The position numbers and the translations under genes were made by a program. The notes under the pieces were generated by a model. It saw nothing but the letters and a program-made list of their open reading frames with translations. It did no database searches and was not told the origin of the DNA. A stretch of DNA of 64,000 nucleotides, taken from Kribbella sandramycini (GTDB lineage: Bacteria > Actinomycetota > Actinomycetes > Propionibacteriales > Kribbellaceae). The stretch is from NCBI RefSeq assembly GCF_013131805.1, contig NZ_JABJRC010000004.1, forward strand, positions 1-64,000, in the 5' to 3' direction. Shown in pieces: positions 44,772 through 53,541 of this stretch; position 1 is the stretch's first letter, and every line of letters begins with the position of its first letter.

Positions 44772-46048
44772 CCCAGACTCAGAGTGCGCCGCCGACCGTC
44801 TCCTGGTCGCCACCGCCGCCACAGCAGGCGCCGAAACAGCGCGGCATCACCGGCACCTGGTTCGACGGGACGCCGGGCCGCATGCGGGCGTTCCTGATCG
44901 TCGCTGCGGTTGTCGGCGTGCTGTTCGGTCTCTCGGCCGCACAAGGCTTCCAGCAGTCCGAGGGCGCTCTGCAGCGCGCCGACGCGAACGCAGCGCAGCT
45001 GGTACGCATCCAGGCCATCCACACCAACCTGGTCAGCGCGAACGCCGACGCCACCAACGCCTTCCTGGTCGGCGGTCTCGAACCGCCGGCGCAGCGCCAG
45101 CACTTCGTCGACTCGATGGCATCGGCCGCCCGCCTCGTAGCGGACGCCGCCTCTGCCCAGCCGGCCGACCGCGAGGTGCTGGGCCAGCTGAACACCACTC
45201 TGGTCACCTACCAGGGGCTGATCGAGCAGGCGCGCGCCAACAACCGCCAGGGCCTCCCCATCGGCTCGCAGTACCTCCGCGACGCGAACGCCGTCCTCCA
45301 GAACGACTCCCTCCCGCTGGTGAAGGCTCTGGTCACCGCCAACGAGAAGCGCGTCGACACCGAGTTCAAAGGCGCCAACAACGGCGTCTTCTGGGTCTTC
45401 GTCGCCGGCCTCCTCGCCGCAACGGTCCTCCTCACCACCCTCCGCTGGCTGGCCGGCCGCACCCACCGCTACCTCAACATCCCGATCCTGATCAGCACCG
45501 TCGTCGTAGTCCTCACCACCCTGATCGGCGGCTTCGCCCTCCTCTCCGCCTCCGGCCAAGCCTCCGACACCCGAAAAGGCGACTACGACACCACGCTGGC
45601 GCTCTCTCGCGCTCGCATCGCGGCGTACGACGCCCGCTCCAACGAGAGCCTCACTCTGATTGCCCGCGGCTCGGGCGAGGCCTACAACAAGGAGTACGAC
45701 GCTTCCGCGGCTGTCGTCGTCCAGAACCTGAAGGGCAGCAACAGCACCGTGCTGCGTAACACCTGGCAGGCCTACCAGGCGCTCCACGATTCAGTCCGTG
45801 ACGACGACAACGACGGCAAGTGGGATCTGGCCGTCGCCACTGCGACCAAGAAGTCCGTGGAAGCGTTCGCGGCGTTCGACAAGGGTTCGGAAGCCGCACT
45901 GACCGAGTCCGGTACGGCCGTCACCAACAGCCTGCGCGACGCCAAGGACGGCCTGCCGCCGATCGGCCTGCTCGGGCTGCCGATCGGTATCGCGGTCGCG
46001 CTACTGGTCGCCTGGGGTATGTCGCAGCGTCTGGGGGAATACCGATGA
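44768..46048 (+). CDS. glnX: GlnX-like membrane signalling protein
   Basis: 426 residues. Helix ~41-60, a helical extracytoplasmic domain (~60-200), two central helices (~205-260), a second helical extracytoplasmic domain, and a last helix ~395-415. This double helical-bundle form matches mycobacterial GlnX, the transmembrane link between the amino-acid sensor GlnH and kinase PknG. Start overlaps the AAA gene by four bases. Confidence 0.8.
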   Translation: MTQTQSAPPTVSWSPPPPQQAPKQRGITGTWFDGTPGRMRAFLIVAAVVGVLFGLSAAQGFQQSEGALQRADANAAQLVRIQAIHTNLVSANADATNAFLVGGLEPPAQRQHFVDSMASAARLVADAASAQPADREVLGQLNTTLVTYQGLIEQARANNRQGLPIGSQYLRDANAVLQNDSLPLVKALVTANEKRVDTEFKGANNGVFWVFVAGLLAATVLLTTLRWLAGRTHRYLNIPILISTVVVVLTTLIGGFALLSASGQASDTRKGDYDTTLALSRARIAAYDARSNESLTLIARGSGEAYNKEYDASAAVVVQNLKGSNSTVLRNTWQAYQALHDSVRDDDNDGKWDLAVATATKKSVEAFAAFDKGSEAALTESGTAVTNSLRDAKDGLPPIGLLGLPIGIAVALLVAWGMSQRLGEYR

Positions 46049-46983
46049 AGAAGCTGATCGCCGCATCCGCCGCACTGCTGCTCACGCTGACCGCATGCAG
46101 TTCCGGCTCGTACAACGCGCCCCAGATCCCGGAGAAGGCCAAGCCGCAGCCGGTCGCTCCGCCCGCGGCAGCGCCGAGCTGCGTCGACCCCGACCCGCTG
46201 CGCTCGTACGCGCCGAGCTCCGGCCCGCTCACCGACGACCGGATGGCGGAGATCAGAACGCGGAAGCGGCTGATCGCGGGCGTTTCCGCGGACAGCCTGC
46301 ACCTGGGTGCGCGGAACCCGATCACCGGCGAGATCGAGGGTTTCGACATCGACATGGTCAAGGCGGTCGCAAAGGCGATCTTCGGCAAGTGGGAAGGTCA
46401 TCTGGAGCTGCGCGTGATCTCCAGCCCGCAGCGCATCCCGGCACTGGTCAACGGCTCAGTGGACATCGTGGCGCGCAACATGACCATCAACTGCCCCCGC
46501 TGGAAGCAGATCGCGTTCTCCGCCGAGTACTACCGGTCCGGCCAGAAGACTCTGGTTCCCCGAGACTCCACTGCGAAGACTGTGGAGGAGCTGGACGGCA
46601 AAACGATCTGTGCCCCGGCCGGCTCGACCAGCCTGGACAACCTCAAGAAGCAGAACCCGAACGTCATTCCGGTGACAGCAGACACGGACACCGGGTGTCT
46701 GGTGCTGTTCCAGTCCGGCAAGGCCTACGGCATCAGCGGCGACGACACAGTGCTCGCTGGCGACGCCGCTCAGGACCCGTACGCGAGGGTGCTGACGCAG
46801 CGGTTCAGCGAAGAGCCGTACGGGCTGGGTATCAACCGCGAGAACGTCGGCCTGGTGCGGTTCGTCAACCAGGTGCTGGAGGACATCAAGGCGAACGGCG
46901 AGTGGATGGCGTCGTACAACAAGTGGCTCGCGCCGGACCTCGGCCCGCTGAAGAGTGCCCCGGCCCCGGTGTACAACCGATGA
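46045..46983 (+). CDS. glnH: GlnH-like amino-acid-sensing lipoprotein
   Basis: 312 residues. Signal peptide with lipobox LTAC (Cys near 18), Pro-rich spacer, then an amino-acid-binding family 3 domain (GFDIDMVKAVAKAIFG, SVDIVARNMTINCPRW, GKTICAPAGSTS). In mycobacteria GlnH binds aspartate/glutamate/asparagine and signals through GlnX to PknG, not through a transporter; no permease or ATPase is present here either. Overlaps glnX by four bases. Confidence 0.88.
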   Translation: MKKLIAASAALLLTLTACSSGSYNAPQIPEKAKPQPVAPPAAAPSCVDPDPLRSYAPSSGPLTDDRMAEIRTRKRLIAGVSADSLHLGARNPITGEIEGFDIDMVKAVAKAIFGKWEGHLELRVISSPQRIPALVNGSVDIVARNMTINCPRWKQIAFSAEYYRSGQKTLVPRDSTAKTVEELDGKTICAPAGSTSLDNLKKQNPNVIPVTADTDTGCLVLFQSGKAYGISGDDTVLAGDAAQDPYARVLTQRFSEEPYGLGINRENVGLVRFVNQVLEDIKANGEWMASYNKWLAPDLGPLKSAPAPVYNR

Positions 46984-48098
46984 TGACAGCTACCGCGACA
47001 GCTCCTGCGCCGCCGGGGAGGATGGGGAGCAGCGTGCCGGCGGCGGAGTTGTTGCCGTTTCTGGATGCGTTGGGGCGGTGGCGGGATCGGCGTAAGGCCG
47101 AGTTGGACGAGTTGGATCAGGCTGCCCTGCATGCCGAGGACGCGGATGCGCTGAGTGCGGATGTGGTGCTCAGCATGGCGGTGTGGAAGGCCGTGTCGGA
47201 TCGGTACGAGCTGATTCTGGTGACGTGGGATTCAGGGCGGGTCGGGGTCAAGGAGACCGAGCGGATCTCCACGCTGATCTGGGGTGGGCTGGATACCGGC
47301 GGCGCGGGCGGGTCACTCGCGGTTTCGTTGCCTGAGGCATGCAAGTTGTCGGATGCGCTGGCGTCGAGTTTGCGGGCCAAGCTGGCGCTGGAGCCAGGGG
47401 ACGCCGATCTGGCGGCGCGGCTGCGGCAGTTGCGCGCGCAGGTCGAGCGGATCGGTGATCTGGTCAAGCAGGAGCCCGCCGCGGTCCGGAATGCGGCCCT
47501 GGCCCAGCACCACGATCTGGACCGGCGGCTGACCGACCTGGTCGAGCGCAACAAGCGCGGTGCGGATGTCGGTGGTCTGATCGGGCCGTTCGAAATCGAC
47601 GCAGCGCGCTCGGAGCGCGATCTGATCGTCGGTGCGGCCACGCGGCAGGAGCGTGCGGCCGATGTGGCCCGTGCGCGCTCGCTGCGTGGTGACCTGGAGG
47701 CGCAGGGCACCGCAGTCCGCGCTCTGGCCGACAAAGCGGTCGCAGCGGTCGCCCCGGCGCCACGACTCGCCGTACCGGATGTGACAGCGCTCGGGCCGGT
47801 GCCGAACACCCCGGCCGAGCTGGAGAAGTACCTGACCCGACTGGACGCCGTACGACGGGCGCTCGGTCAGGCACAGGCGGCGTACGGCGCGGCGCTGCAG
47901 CGGCGGGATGAGCTGAGCGCGCTGCTGGACGCTTATCGAGTGAAGGCGGCCAGGGTGGCGCCGAACAACGAAGACCTTGCCGAGGTGTACCGGCGTGGCC
48001 GTGCGGTGATCGAGTCGGAGCCGGTGGACACCATCCGGCTCGCGGCGCTCGTCGCGGCGTACCAGGCCTATCTGGAGAGCACAGGAGGGACCAGATGA
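46980..48098 (+). CDS. Coiled-coil protein of the PknG cassette
   Basis: 372 residues, almost entirely helical with long heptad-like stretches (ARLRQLRAQVERIGDLVKQ, RARSLRGDLEAQGTAVRALAD, LEKYLTRLDAVRRALGQAQ). No membrane helix or enzymatic motif. Lies between glnH and pknG with ATGA overlaps on both sides, so a scaffold linking the sensor and kinase is a reasonable guess. Codon choice is a little less GC-rich at the 5' end than in the neighbours. Confidence 0.8.
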   Translation: MMTATATAPAPPGRMGSSVPAAELLPFLDALGRWRDRRKAELDELDQAALHAEDADALSADVVLSMAVWKAVSDRYELILVTWDSGRVGVKETERISTLIWGGLDTGGAGGSLAVSLPEACKLSDALASSLRAKLALEPGDADLAARLRQLRAQVERIGDLVKQEPAAVRNAALAQHHDLDRRLTDLVERNKRGADVGGLIGPFEIDAARSERDLIVGAATRQERAADVARARSLRGDLEAQGTAVRALADKAVAAVAPAPRLAVPDVTALGPVPNTPAELEKYLTRLDAVRRALGQAQAAYGAALQRRDELSALLDAYRVKAARVAPNNEDLAEVYRRGRAVIESEPVDTIRLAALVAAYQAYLESTGGTR

Positions 48099-50428
48099 CC
48101 ACCATCGCCTGCACGCAGCCCGGCTGCACCGGCAGCATCGAGGACGGCTACTGCAATGTCTGCGGGTCACCAGTGGCCGCAGCAACGCCCGCACCGGCTT
48201 CCGGCGGCTGCACGCAGCCTGGCTGCACCGGTACGTACGTCGACGGGTACTGCGACGTCTGCGGATCGCCAGCCGGCGCCGCAGCCGCTGTCGACGAGCC
48301 GGACCCGATCAGCTCGCCGTCCACGGTCTCCCGGGCGTCGAACCGACTGGCGTCCACTCCACTCGGTTCCGCGCGCGCTGCGCAGGCAGGCTCCAAGCTG
48401 ACCCGTCGCCTGGGTACGTCGTCCACCCGGCTGCGCGGAGCGCGGCTCGGCGCCGGGCTGACACACGTACCGACGATTCCGGCGATCGACGCCAGCAAAG
48501 CGATCCTGGCCAACCCGATGGTCCCGGAGGACCGCCGGAACTGCCCCAGCTGCGGCAACGCGGTCGGACGCTCGCGTGGTGACCAGCCGGGTCGCAGCGA
48601 GGGTTTCTGCCCGAAGTGCCGCAACCCGTTCTCGTTCTCGCCGAAGCTGAAGGACGGCGACCTGGTCGGCGGCCAGTACCTGGTCAGGGGCTGCCTGGCG
48701 CACGGCGGCTTCGGCTGGATCTACATGGCCCAGGACCAGAACGTCTCCGACCGCTGGGTGGTTCTGAAGGGCCTGCTGAACTCCGAGGACCCGGACGCCG
48801 TCGCGGCCGCGATCGCGGAGCAGCAGTTCCTGGCCCGGGTCGAGCACCCGCTGATCGTCGAGATCTACAACTTCGTCACCCACGAAGGCGCCGGCTACAT
48901 CGTGATGGAGTACGTCGGCGGCACGTCGCTGAAGACGCTGCTCAAACAGCGTATGGCCGCCAACAACGGCCAGTACGACGCGCTCCCGATCGACCAGGCG
49001 ATCGCCTACCTGCTGGAGATCCTGCCTGCGTTCTCGTATCTGCACGACCTCGGTCTGGTCTACTGCGACTTCAAACCGGACAACATCATCCAGGTCGGCG
49101 ATGCGGTCAAGCTGATCGACCTCGGCGGCGTCCGGCGGATCGACGACCTGGACTCGGCCATCTACGGAACGGTCGGTTTCCAGGCGCCCGAGGTCGCTGA
49201 GGTCGGCCCGTCGATCGCCTCTGATATCTACACCCTCGGCCGGACGCTATGCGTGCTGGCGATGGAGTTCCGCGGCTACCAGTCCCGCTACGTCACCTCG
49301 CTGCCTCCGGTCGGCGAAGTACCGCTGTTCCAGAAGTACGACTCGGTCTACCGCCTGCTGGCCAAGGCCTGCGCCAAGGACCCGGCTGACCGGTTCCAGA
49401 CCGCTGACGAGTTCCGCGTGCAACTGCTCGGCGTACTGCGTGAGGTGGTCGCCGACAAGCAGGGTGTGCAGGCCGCACAGCACTCCGCGTCCTCCCTGCT
49501 GTTCGGTACGCCGGGCGATCGCTCCGGCGGTCTGGGTGACGAGGCCGCACCCTGGCAGCGGCTGCCCTCGCTGATCGCGGACGACAGCGACAAGATGGCC
49601 GGCTGGCTGAAGACGGTCAGCGTGCCGGACGCGGCCAAACGACTCGAACTGCTGGTCGACGCGCCGGAGTCGTCGGCACAGATCCTGCTGGAGATTGCCG
49701 GCGCCGCGCTCGAAGCAGGCCCGGACCGCTACGAGATGGTCGACACTGCGGTCTCCGATCTGCTCGCTGCGGACCCGTGGGAGTGGCGTGCGGTCTGGAT
49801 GGCCGGTCTGGTCGCTCTGGCCCGTGGCGACGCGCCCGGGGCGCAGTCCGCTTTCAACGCGGTTTACGGGCAGGTCCCAGGTGAGCTGGCGCCCAAGCTG
49901 GCGCTGGCGATCGCCTGTGAGCTCAGCGGCGAGTTCGACGTTGCCGAGGGCCTCTATCAGACCTGCGCCCGCACAGATGCCAACTACATCGCCCCATCGG
50001 CCTTCGGGCTGGCAGCGATCCGGACCAAGCGCGACAACCTGGACGGCGCGCTCGCGGCGCTCGATCTGGTGCCGCCGACGAGCGGCGCGTACGTCCGGGC
50101 TCGTCGCCAGCGGGCCGGTCTGCTGGCAGGATCGGGGCGTGGTCTGGACGCACTCGCCCAGGCGATGGCCAGCATCGACTCGCTGACCATCGACCCGGTC
50201 GACCGGGCCACTCTGACCGCGGATGTGTTCCGGAACGCGCTGGACCAAGTCCTGCAGTCCGGTCCGCAGCCGGGGTTGCGGATCGACGGCCGGGTGGCCA
50301 CCGAGCCGGCCCTGCGGGACGGGCTCGAGGCCACCTACCGGCAACTGGCAGCTGCTGCCCAGAGCCGGCCGGAGCGTATTGCCCTGGTCGACCTGGCCAA
50401 CAATGTTCGAGGATGGACGGTTCGATGA
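48095..50428 (+). CDS. pknG: PknG-like serine/threonine protein kinase
   Basis: 777 residues. Two N-terminal cysteine ribbons of the same form (CTQPGCTG ... GYCxVCGSP at 6-26 and 39-59), a disordered Thr/Arg-rich linker, a rubredoxin-like CPSC/CPKC pair (150-175), kinase domain from ~190 (AHGGFGWIYMAQ, catalytic YCDFKPDN near 325, IDLGGVRRI in place of the usual DFG), and a TPR-like helical C-terminal half. PknG phosphorylates an FHA protein to control 2-oxoglutarate metabolism in mycobacteria; an FHA gene is four genes down. The extra Cys ribbons are absent from M. tuberculosis PknG. Confidence 0.95.
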   Translation: MTTIACTQPGCTGSIEDGYCNVCGSPVAAATPAPASGGCTQPGCTGTYVDGYCDVCGSPAGAAAAVDEPDPISSPSTVSRASNRLASTPLGSARAAQAGSKLTRRLGTSSTRLRGARLGAGLTHVPTIPAIDASKAILANPMVPEDRRNCPSCGNAVGRSRGDQPGRSEGFCPKCRNPFSFSPKLKDGDLVGGQYLVRGCLAHGGFGWIYMAQDQNVSDRWVVLKGLLNSEDPDAVAAAIAEQQFLARVEHPLIVEIYNFVTHEGAGYIVMEYVGGTSLKTLLKQRMAANNGQYDALPIDQAIAYLLEILPAFSYLHDLGLVYCDFKPDNIIQVGDAVKLIDLGGVRRIDDLDSAIYGTVGFQAPEVAEVGPSIASDIYTLGRTLCVLAMEFRGYQSRYVTSLPPVGEVPLFQKYDSVYRLLAKACAKDPADRFQTADEFRVQLLGVLREVVADKQGVQAAQHSASSLLFGTPGDRSGGLGDEAAPWQRLPSLIADDSDKMAGWLKTVSVPDAAKRLELLVDAPESSAQILLEIAGAALEAGPDRYEMVDTAVSDLLAADPWEWRAVWMAGLVALARGDAPGAQSAFNAVYGQVPGELAPKLALAIACELSGEFDVAEGLYQTCARTDANYIAPSAFGLAAIRTKRDNLDGALAALDLVPPTSGAYVRARRQRAGLLAGSGRGLDALAQAMASIDSLTIDPVDRATLTADVFRNALDQVLQSGPQPGLRIDGRVATEPALRDGLEATYRQLAAAAQSRPERIALVDLANNVRGWTVR

Positions 50429-51483
50429 CGAGTACGACCCACACGGTCTGCCCCAGCTGTGGCGGCCCGGTGTCCGACGCCGACCGCTACTGCGAGGCGT
50501 GCGGCACGGAGCTCAACCCAGCGGCTGCCGGTGCCGGCTCGCCGAACACTCCGGCGCTGGACACCGACACCGAGCCGACCGTCGAGATCAACACCGCTCC
50601 CCCGGTCGGACCGTGTGTCTCCTGTGGCGGCACGATCGGCGCCGACGGCTACTGCGAGACCTGCGGCGCCAAGGCGGCCAAGGTCCGCGACCACTTCAGC
50701 GAGCAGCCGTCGCCGTGGGTCGCCGGCGTCTGTGACCGCGGCATCCGGCACGCCCGGAACGAGGACGCGCTGGCGATCGCTGCGGACGCCGAGCCGGGCA
50801 GCCGGGCCCTACTGGTCGTCTGCGACGGCGTCAGCTCATCCCTCGACTCGGACGTCGCTTCGCTGGCCGCAGCGCGTGCCGCCCGCGACGTATTGACCGC
50901 TGGGCACGCTCAGGGCATCGGCACCGAGTCGTCGCGCGCCAGCGCGATCGTGGCCCGGCTGAAGGCGGCAGCTGATGCTGCGAGCGACGCCGTCCTGGAG
51001 AACACCAGCCCCGACAGCCCGAACCCGGCGTCCTGCACGTTCGTGGCCGCCGTCCTGGAGAACGGGCTGCTCGTTGCCGGGAACGTCGGCGACAGCCGCG
51101 CGTACTGGTTCCCGGACAACTCCGCCCCGGTCGCGCTGACTGTGGACGACTCGTGGGCTGCGGAGCTGATCGCGACCGGCATCCCCCGGGAGCAGGCCGA
51201 GTCCGGTCCGCACGCACATGCGATCACGCGGTGGCTCGGCAAGGACGCACCGGACCACACCCCGCGGACGACGACGCTCAAGGTGGCCGAGCCCGGCTGG
51301 CTGCTCGTCTGCTCCGACGGGCTCTGGAATTACTGCTCCGAGGCGGCACCGCTGGCCGACCTCGTCCGTCAGACCGCTGCGGCCGCAGGCGGCGAGCCAC
51401 TCGCAACAGCCGCCGCACTGGTCGACTGGGCCAACGCCCAGGGCGGCCAGGACAACATCACCGTCGCGCTCGCGCGGATCTAG
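50425..51483 (+). CDS. PP2C-type protein phosphatase with two Cys ribbons
   Basis: 352 residues. Zinc-ribbon pairs CPSC ... CEAC (C9-C26) and CVSC ... CETC, then a PP2C domain with RHARNEDAL, VCDGV (metal-binding Asp), NVGDSRAY and QDNITVAL motifs complete. Removes phosphate from Ser/Thr; the natural counterpart to the kinase just upstream, with overlapping stop/start. Confidence 0.93.
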   Translation: MTSTTHTVCPSCGGPVSDADRYCEACGTELNPAAAGAGSPNTPALDTDTEPTVEINTAPPVGPCVSCGGTIGADGYCETCGAKAAKVRDHFSEQPSPWVAGVCDRGIRHARNEDALAIAADAEPGSRALLVVCDGVSSSLDSDVASLAAARAARDVLTAGHAQGIGTESSRASAIVARLKAAADAASDAVLENTSPDSPNPASCTFVAAVLENGLLVAGNVGDSRAYWFPDNSAPVALTVDDSWAAELIATGIPREQAESGPHAHAITRWLGKDAPDHTPRTTTLKVAEPGWLLVCSDGLWNYCSEAAPLADLVRQTAAAAGGEPLATAAALVDWANAQGGQDNITVALARI

Positions 51484-51497
51484 GGGAGGACTTCAGA

Positions 51498-52775
51498 ATG
51501 GCAAACTTCACCGCCGCCGTGTACCAGAACGAGTTCCTGCCCGACGGCGGGACCGACGTACACGCGATCGTCACGGTGAACTGCACGGGCGCCGGCGCGG
51601 CCGGACAGAGCGGTAGCGGCGACGCGGGCGAGATCATCATCGTCGACACGTCCGGCTCGATGGGTAAGGACGGCGTCCAGGCCGCGGCGTACGCCGCCCA
51701 GACGGCGCTCGACCAGATCCTCGACGGAGTCTGGTTCGCGGTGATCTCCGGTAACGACCGCGCGCAGCTGGCATTCCCGCCGTCCGCCGAGCCGGTGATG
51801 GTGAAGATGGACCCCTACACCCGGCAGGCCGCCAAGGACGCCGTCGCCCGGTTCTACGCCGACGGCGGAACAGCCATGGGCACCTGGCTGCGGCTGGCGG
51901 GCCGTGTCTTCGCCACCGTCCCGACCCTGTCCCAGAAGCACGCAATCCTGCTCACCGACGGCGAGAACCAGCACGAGACGCCGGAGGCGCTGACGCAGGC
52001 GATCCAGGCGGTCACCGGCCAGTTCCAGTGCGACACCCGCGGTGTCGGCGTGGCCTGGCAGGTCGACGAGGTACGCCGAATCGCACAGGCGCTGCTCGGC
52101 ACGGTCGACATCATCCCCGCGCCACACCAGCTCGCCGACGAGTTCGCCAAGCTGATCCAGAACGCGATGGCTCGGGGCGTCGCCCAGGCCGACCTTCGGG
52201 TCTGGGCGCCGCAGGGCGCCGAGGTCCTGTTCGTCCGCCAGGTCGCACCGACTGTTGAGGACCTCACCTCCCGCCGGACCGCGGTCAACGCGTTGACCGG
52301 CTCGTACCCGACCGGCTCCTGGGGTGACGAGTCCCGGGACTACCACGTCGCGATTCGCCTGGCTGCCAAGGGCATCGGGCAGGAGCAGCTCGCAGCGCGC
52401 GTCCAGCTGGCCATCGGCGACCAGGTGGTCGCCAGCGAGCTGGTCAAGGCGCTGTGGTCCAACGACGAGGCCCTGACCACGCGGATCAGCCCTGAGGTCG
52501 CGCACTACACCGGGCAGACCGAGCTGGCCGAGGCGATCCAGGAGGGCCTGGCTGCCAAGGCTGCCGGCGACACCGCCACCGCGACCACCAAGCTGGGCCG
52601 TGCGGTCCAGCTGGCCGCGCAGACCGGTAACGAGGAGGCCACCACCCGGCTGCGCAAGGTCGTCGACATCGATGACCAGGACACCGGAACGGTCCGGCTG
52701 AAACGGACCGTGGAGAAGGCGGACGAGATGGCCCTCGACACGGCCTCCACCAAGACCACCCGGATCAAGAAATGA
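51498..52775 (+). CDS. VWA-domain protein with threonine-rich phosphorylation-like tail
   Basis: 425 residues from the ATG at 51498. MIDAS motif DTSGSMG with distal Thr (DGGTAMG) and Asp (LLTDGENQ), then beta-rich region and helices. The last ~35 residues (DQDTGTVRLKR ... STKTTRIKK) are Thr-rich and basic, resembling kinase/FHA target tails. May be a metal-dependent adaptor that is phosphorylated by the kinase and bound by the FHA protein; that link is inferred. Confidence 0.88.
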   Translation: MANFTAAVYQNEFLPDGGTDVHAIVTVNCTGAGAAGQSGSGDAGEIIIVDTSGSMGKDGVQAAAYAAQTALDQILDGVWFAVISGNDRAQLAFPPSAEPVMVKMDPYTRQAAKDAVARFYADGGTAMGTWLRLAGRVFATVPTLSQKHAILLTDGENQHETPEALTQAIQAVTGQFQCDTRGVGVAWQVDEVRRIAQALLGTVDIIPAPHQLADEFAKLIQNAMARGVAQADLRVWAPQGAEVLFVRQVAPTVEDLTSRRTAVNALTGSYPTGSWGDESRDYHVAIRLAAKGIGQEQLAARVQLAIGDQVVASELVKALWSNDEALTTRISPEVAHYTGQTELAEAIQEGLAAKAAGDTATATTKLGRAVQLAAQTGNEEATTRLRKVVDIDDQDTGTVRLKRTVEKADEMALDTASTKTTRIKK

Positions 52776-53485
52776 GCACAGTCAACTGTCCGAGCGGGCA
52801 CCCGTCCACCTCGACCGACTACTGCGACGTCTGCGGGCTTCCGATCGGTGCAGCGGCCACTCCTGCCGCGGCACAGGTTCCGGCCCCCGCAGTGGCCGCA
52901 CCGGCACCGGCCGGGCAGACCTGTCCGAACTGCTCAGACAACGCAGCTCTGGACGCGCTGTTCTGTGAGAACTGCGGCTACGACTTCACCACTGGCACCA
53001 TGCCGCGGCCCGCGTCGTCCCTGGACCTCTCGGCTCCCCCACCGGTTCCGCACGCGCCCTCGGCCGCAGTGGCCGAGTGGGTCGTCGAACGCTGGGTAGA
53101 CCCCGACTGGTACGCCGTACAGCAGAGCGACGACCCGTGTCCGTCGCCGGGCCTGCCCGTGGTGATCCCGATCAGCGAGAAGAGCGTCCTGGTCGGGCGC
53201 CCGTCCCGCACCCGGGGGATCGCACCGGAGGTCGACTGCGGCGACGACACCGGGGTGAGCCGCCGTCAGGCCCAGCTCACGACCGACGGCCAGCGCTGGT
53301 GGGTCGAGGACCTGCAGTCCTCCAACGGCACGTACGTCGCGCCCGCGGCCGGCCCGCTGCCCGAGATCCCGATCCCGCCTGGCCAGCGCCAGGAGCTTAA
53401 CGCCGACGACCGCGTTTACGTCGGCGCCTGGACCCGGCTCGTCCTGCGCCGGGCCACTCCGGAAGAAAAAGCCGGCCAAGCCTGA
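52772..53485 (+). CDS. FHA-domain protein with Cys ribbons (GarA-like partner)
   Basis: 237 residues. N-terminal Cys motifs CPSGH ... YCDVCG and CPNC ... FCENCG, an Ala/Pro linker, and a C-terminal FHA domain (VLVGRP, GVSRRQAQL, SSNGTYV). FHA domains bind phosphothreonine. The usual SRxH histidine is Gln here. The GarA ETTSVF motif is absent, so it is a different type of partner. Last gene of the cassette, ATGA overlap upstream. Confidence 0.92.
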   Translation: MSTVNCPSGHPSTSTDYCDVCGLPIGAAATPAAAQVPAPAVAAPAPAGQTCPNCSDNAALDALFCENCGYDFTTGTMPRPASSLDLSAPPPVPHAPSAAVAEWVVERWVDPDWYAVQQSDDPCPSPGLPVVIPISEKSVLVGRPSRTRGIAPEVDCGDDTGVSRRQAQLTTDGQRWWVEDLQSSNGTYVAPAAGPLPEIPIPPGQRQELNADDRVYVGAWTRLVLRRATPEEKAGQA

Positions 53486-53495
53486 AAGTCGTCGT

Positions 53496-53535
53496 GGATT
53501 GCGGAAGCAAGTCTTCCGCAATCCCTCCTATCTTT
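53496..53535 (+). promoter_or_regulatory. Perfect inverted repeat and -10 box before the epoxide hydrolase
   Basis: GGATTGCGGAAG (53496-53507) and CTTCCGCAATCC (53513-53524) pair over a five-base centre. A TATCTT box at 53530 precedes the ATG by six bases, so a leaderless transcript is likely. The repeat may be an operator, or a terminator for the cassette. Confidence 0.6.
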
Positions 53536-53541
53536 TAGGAC

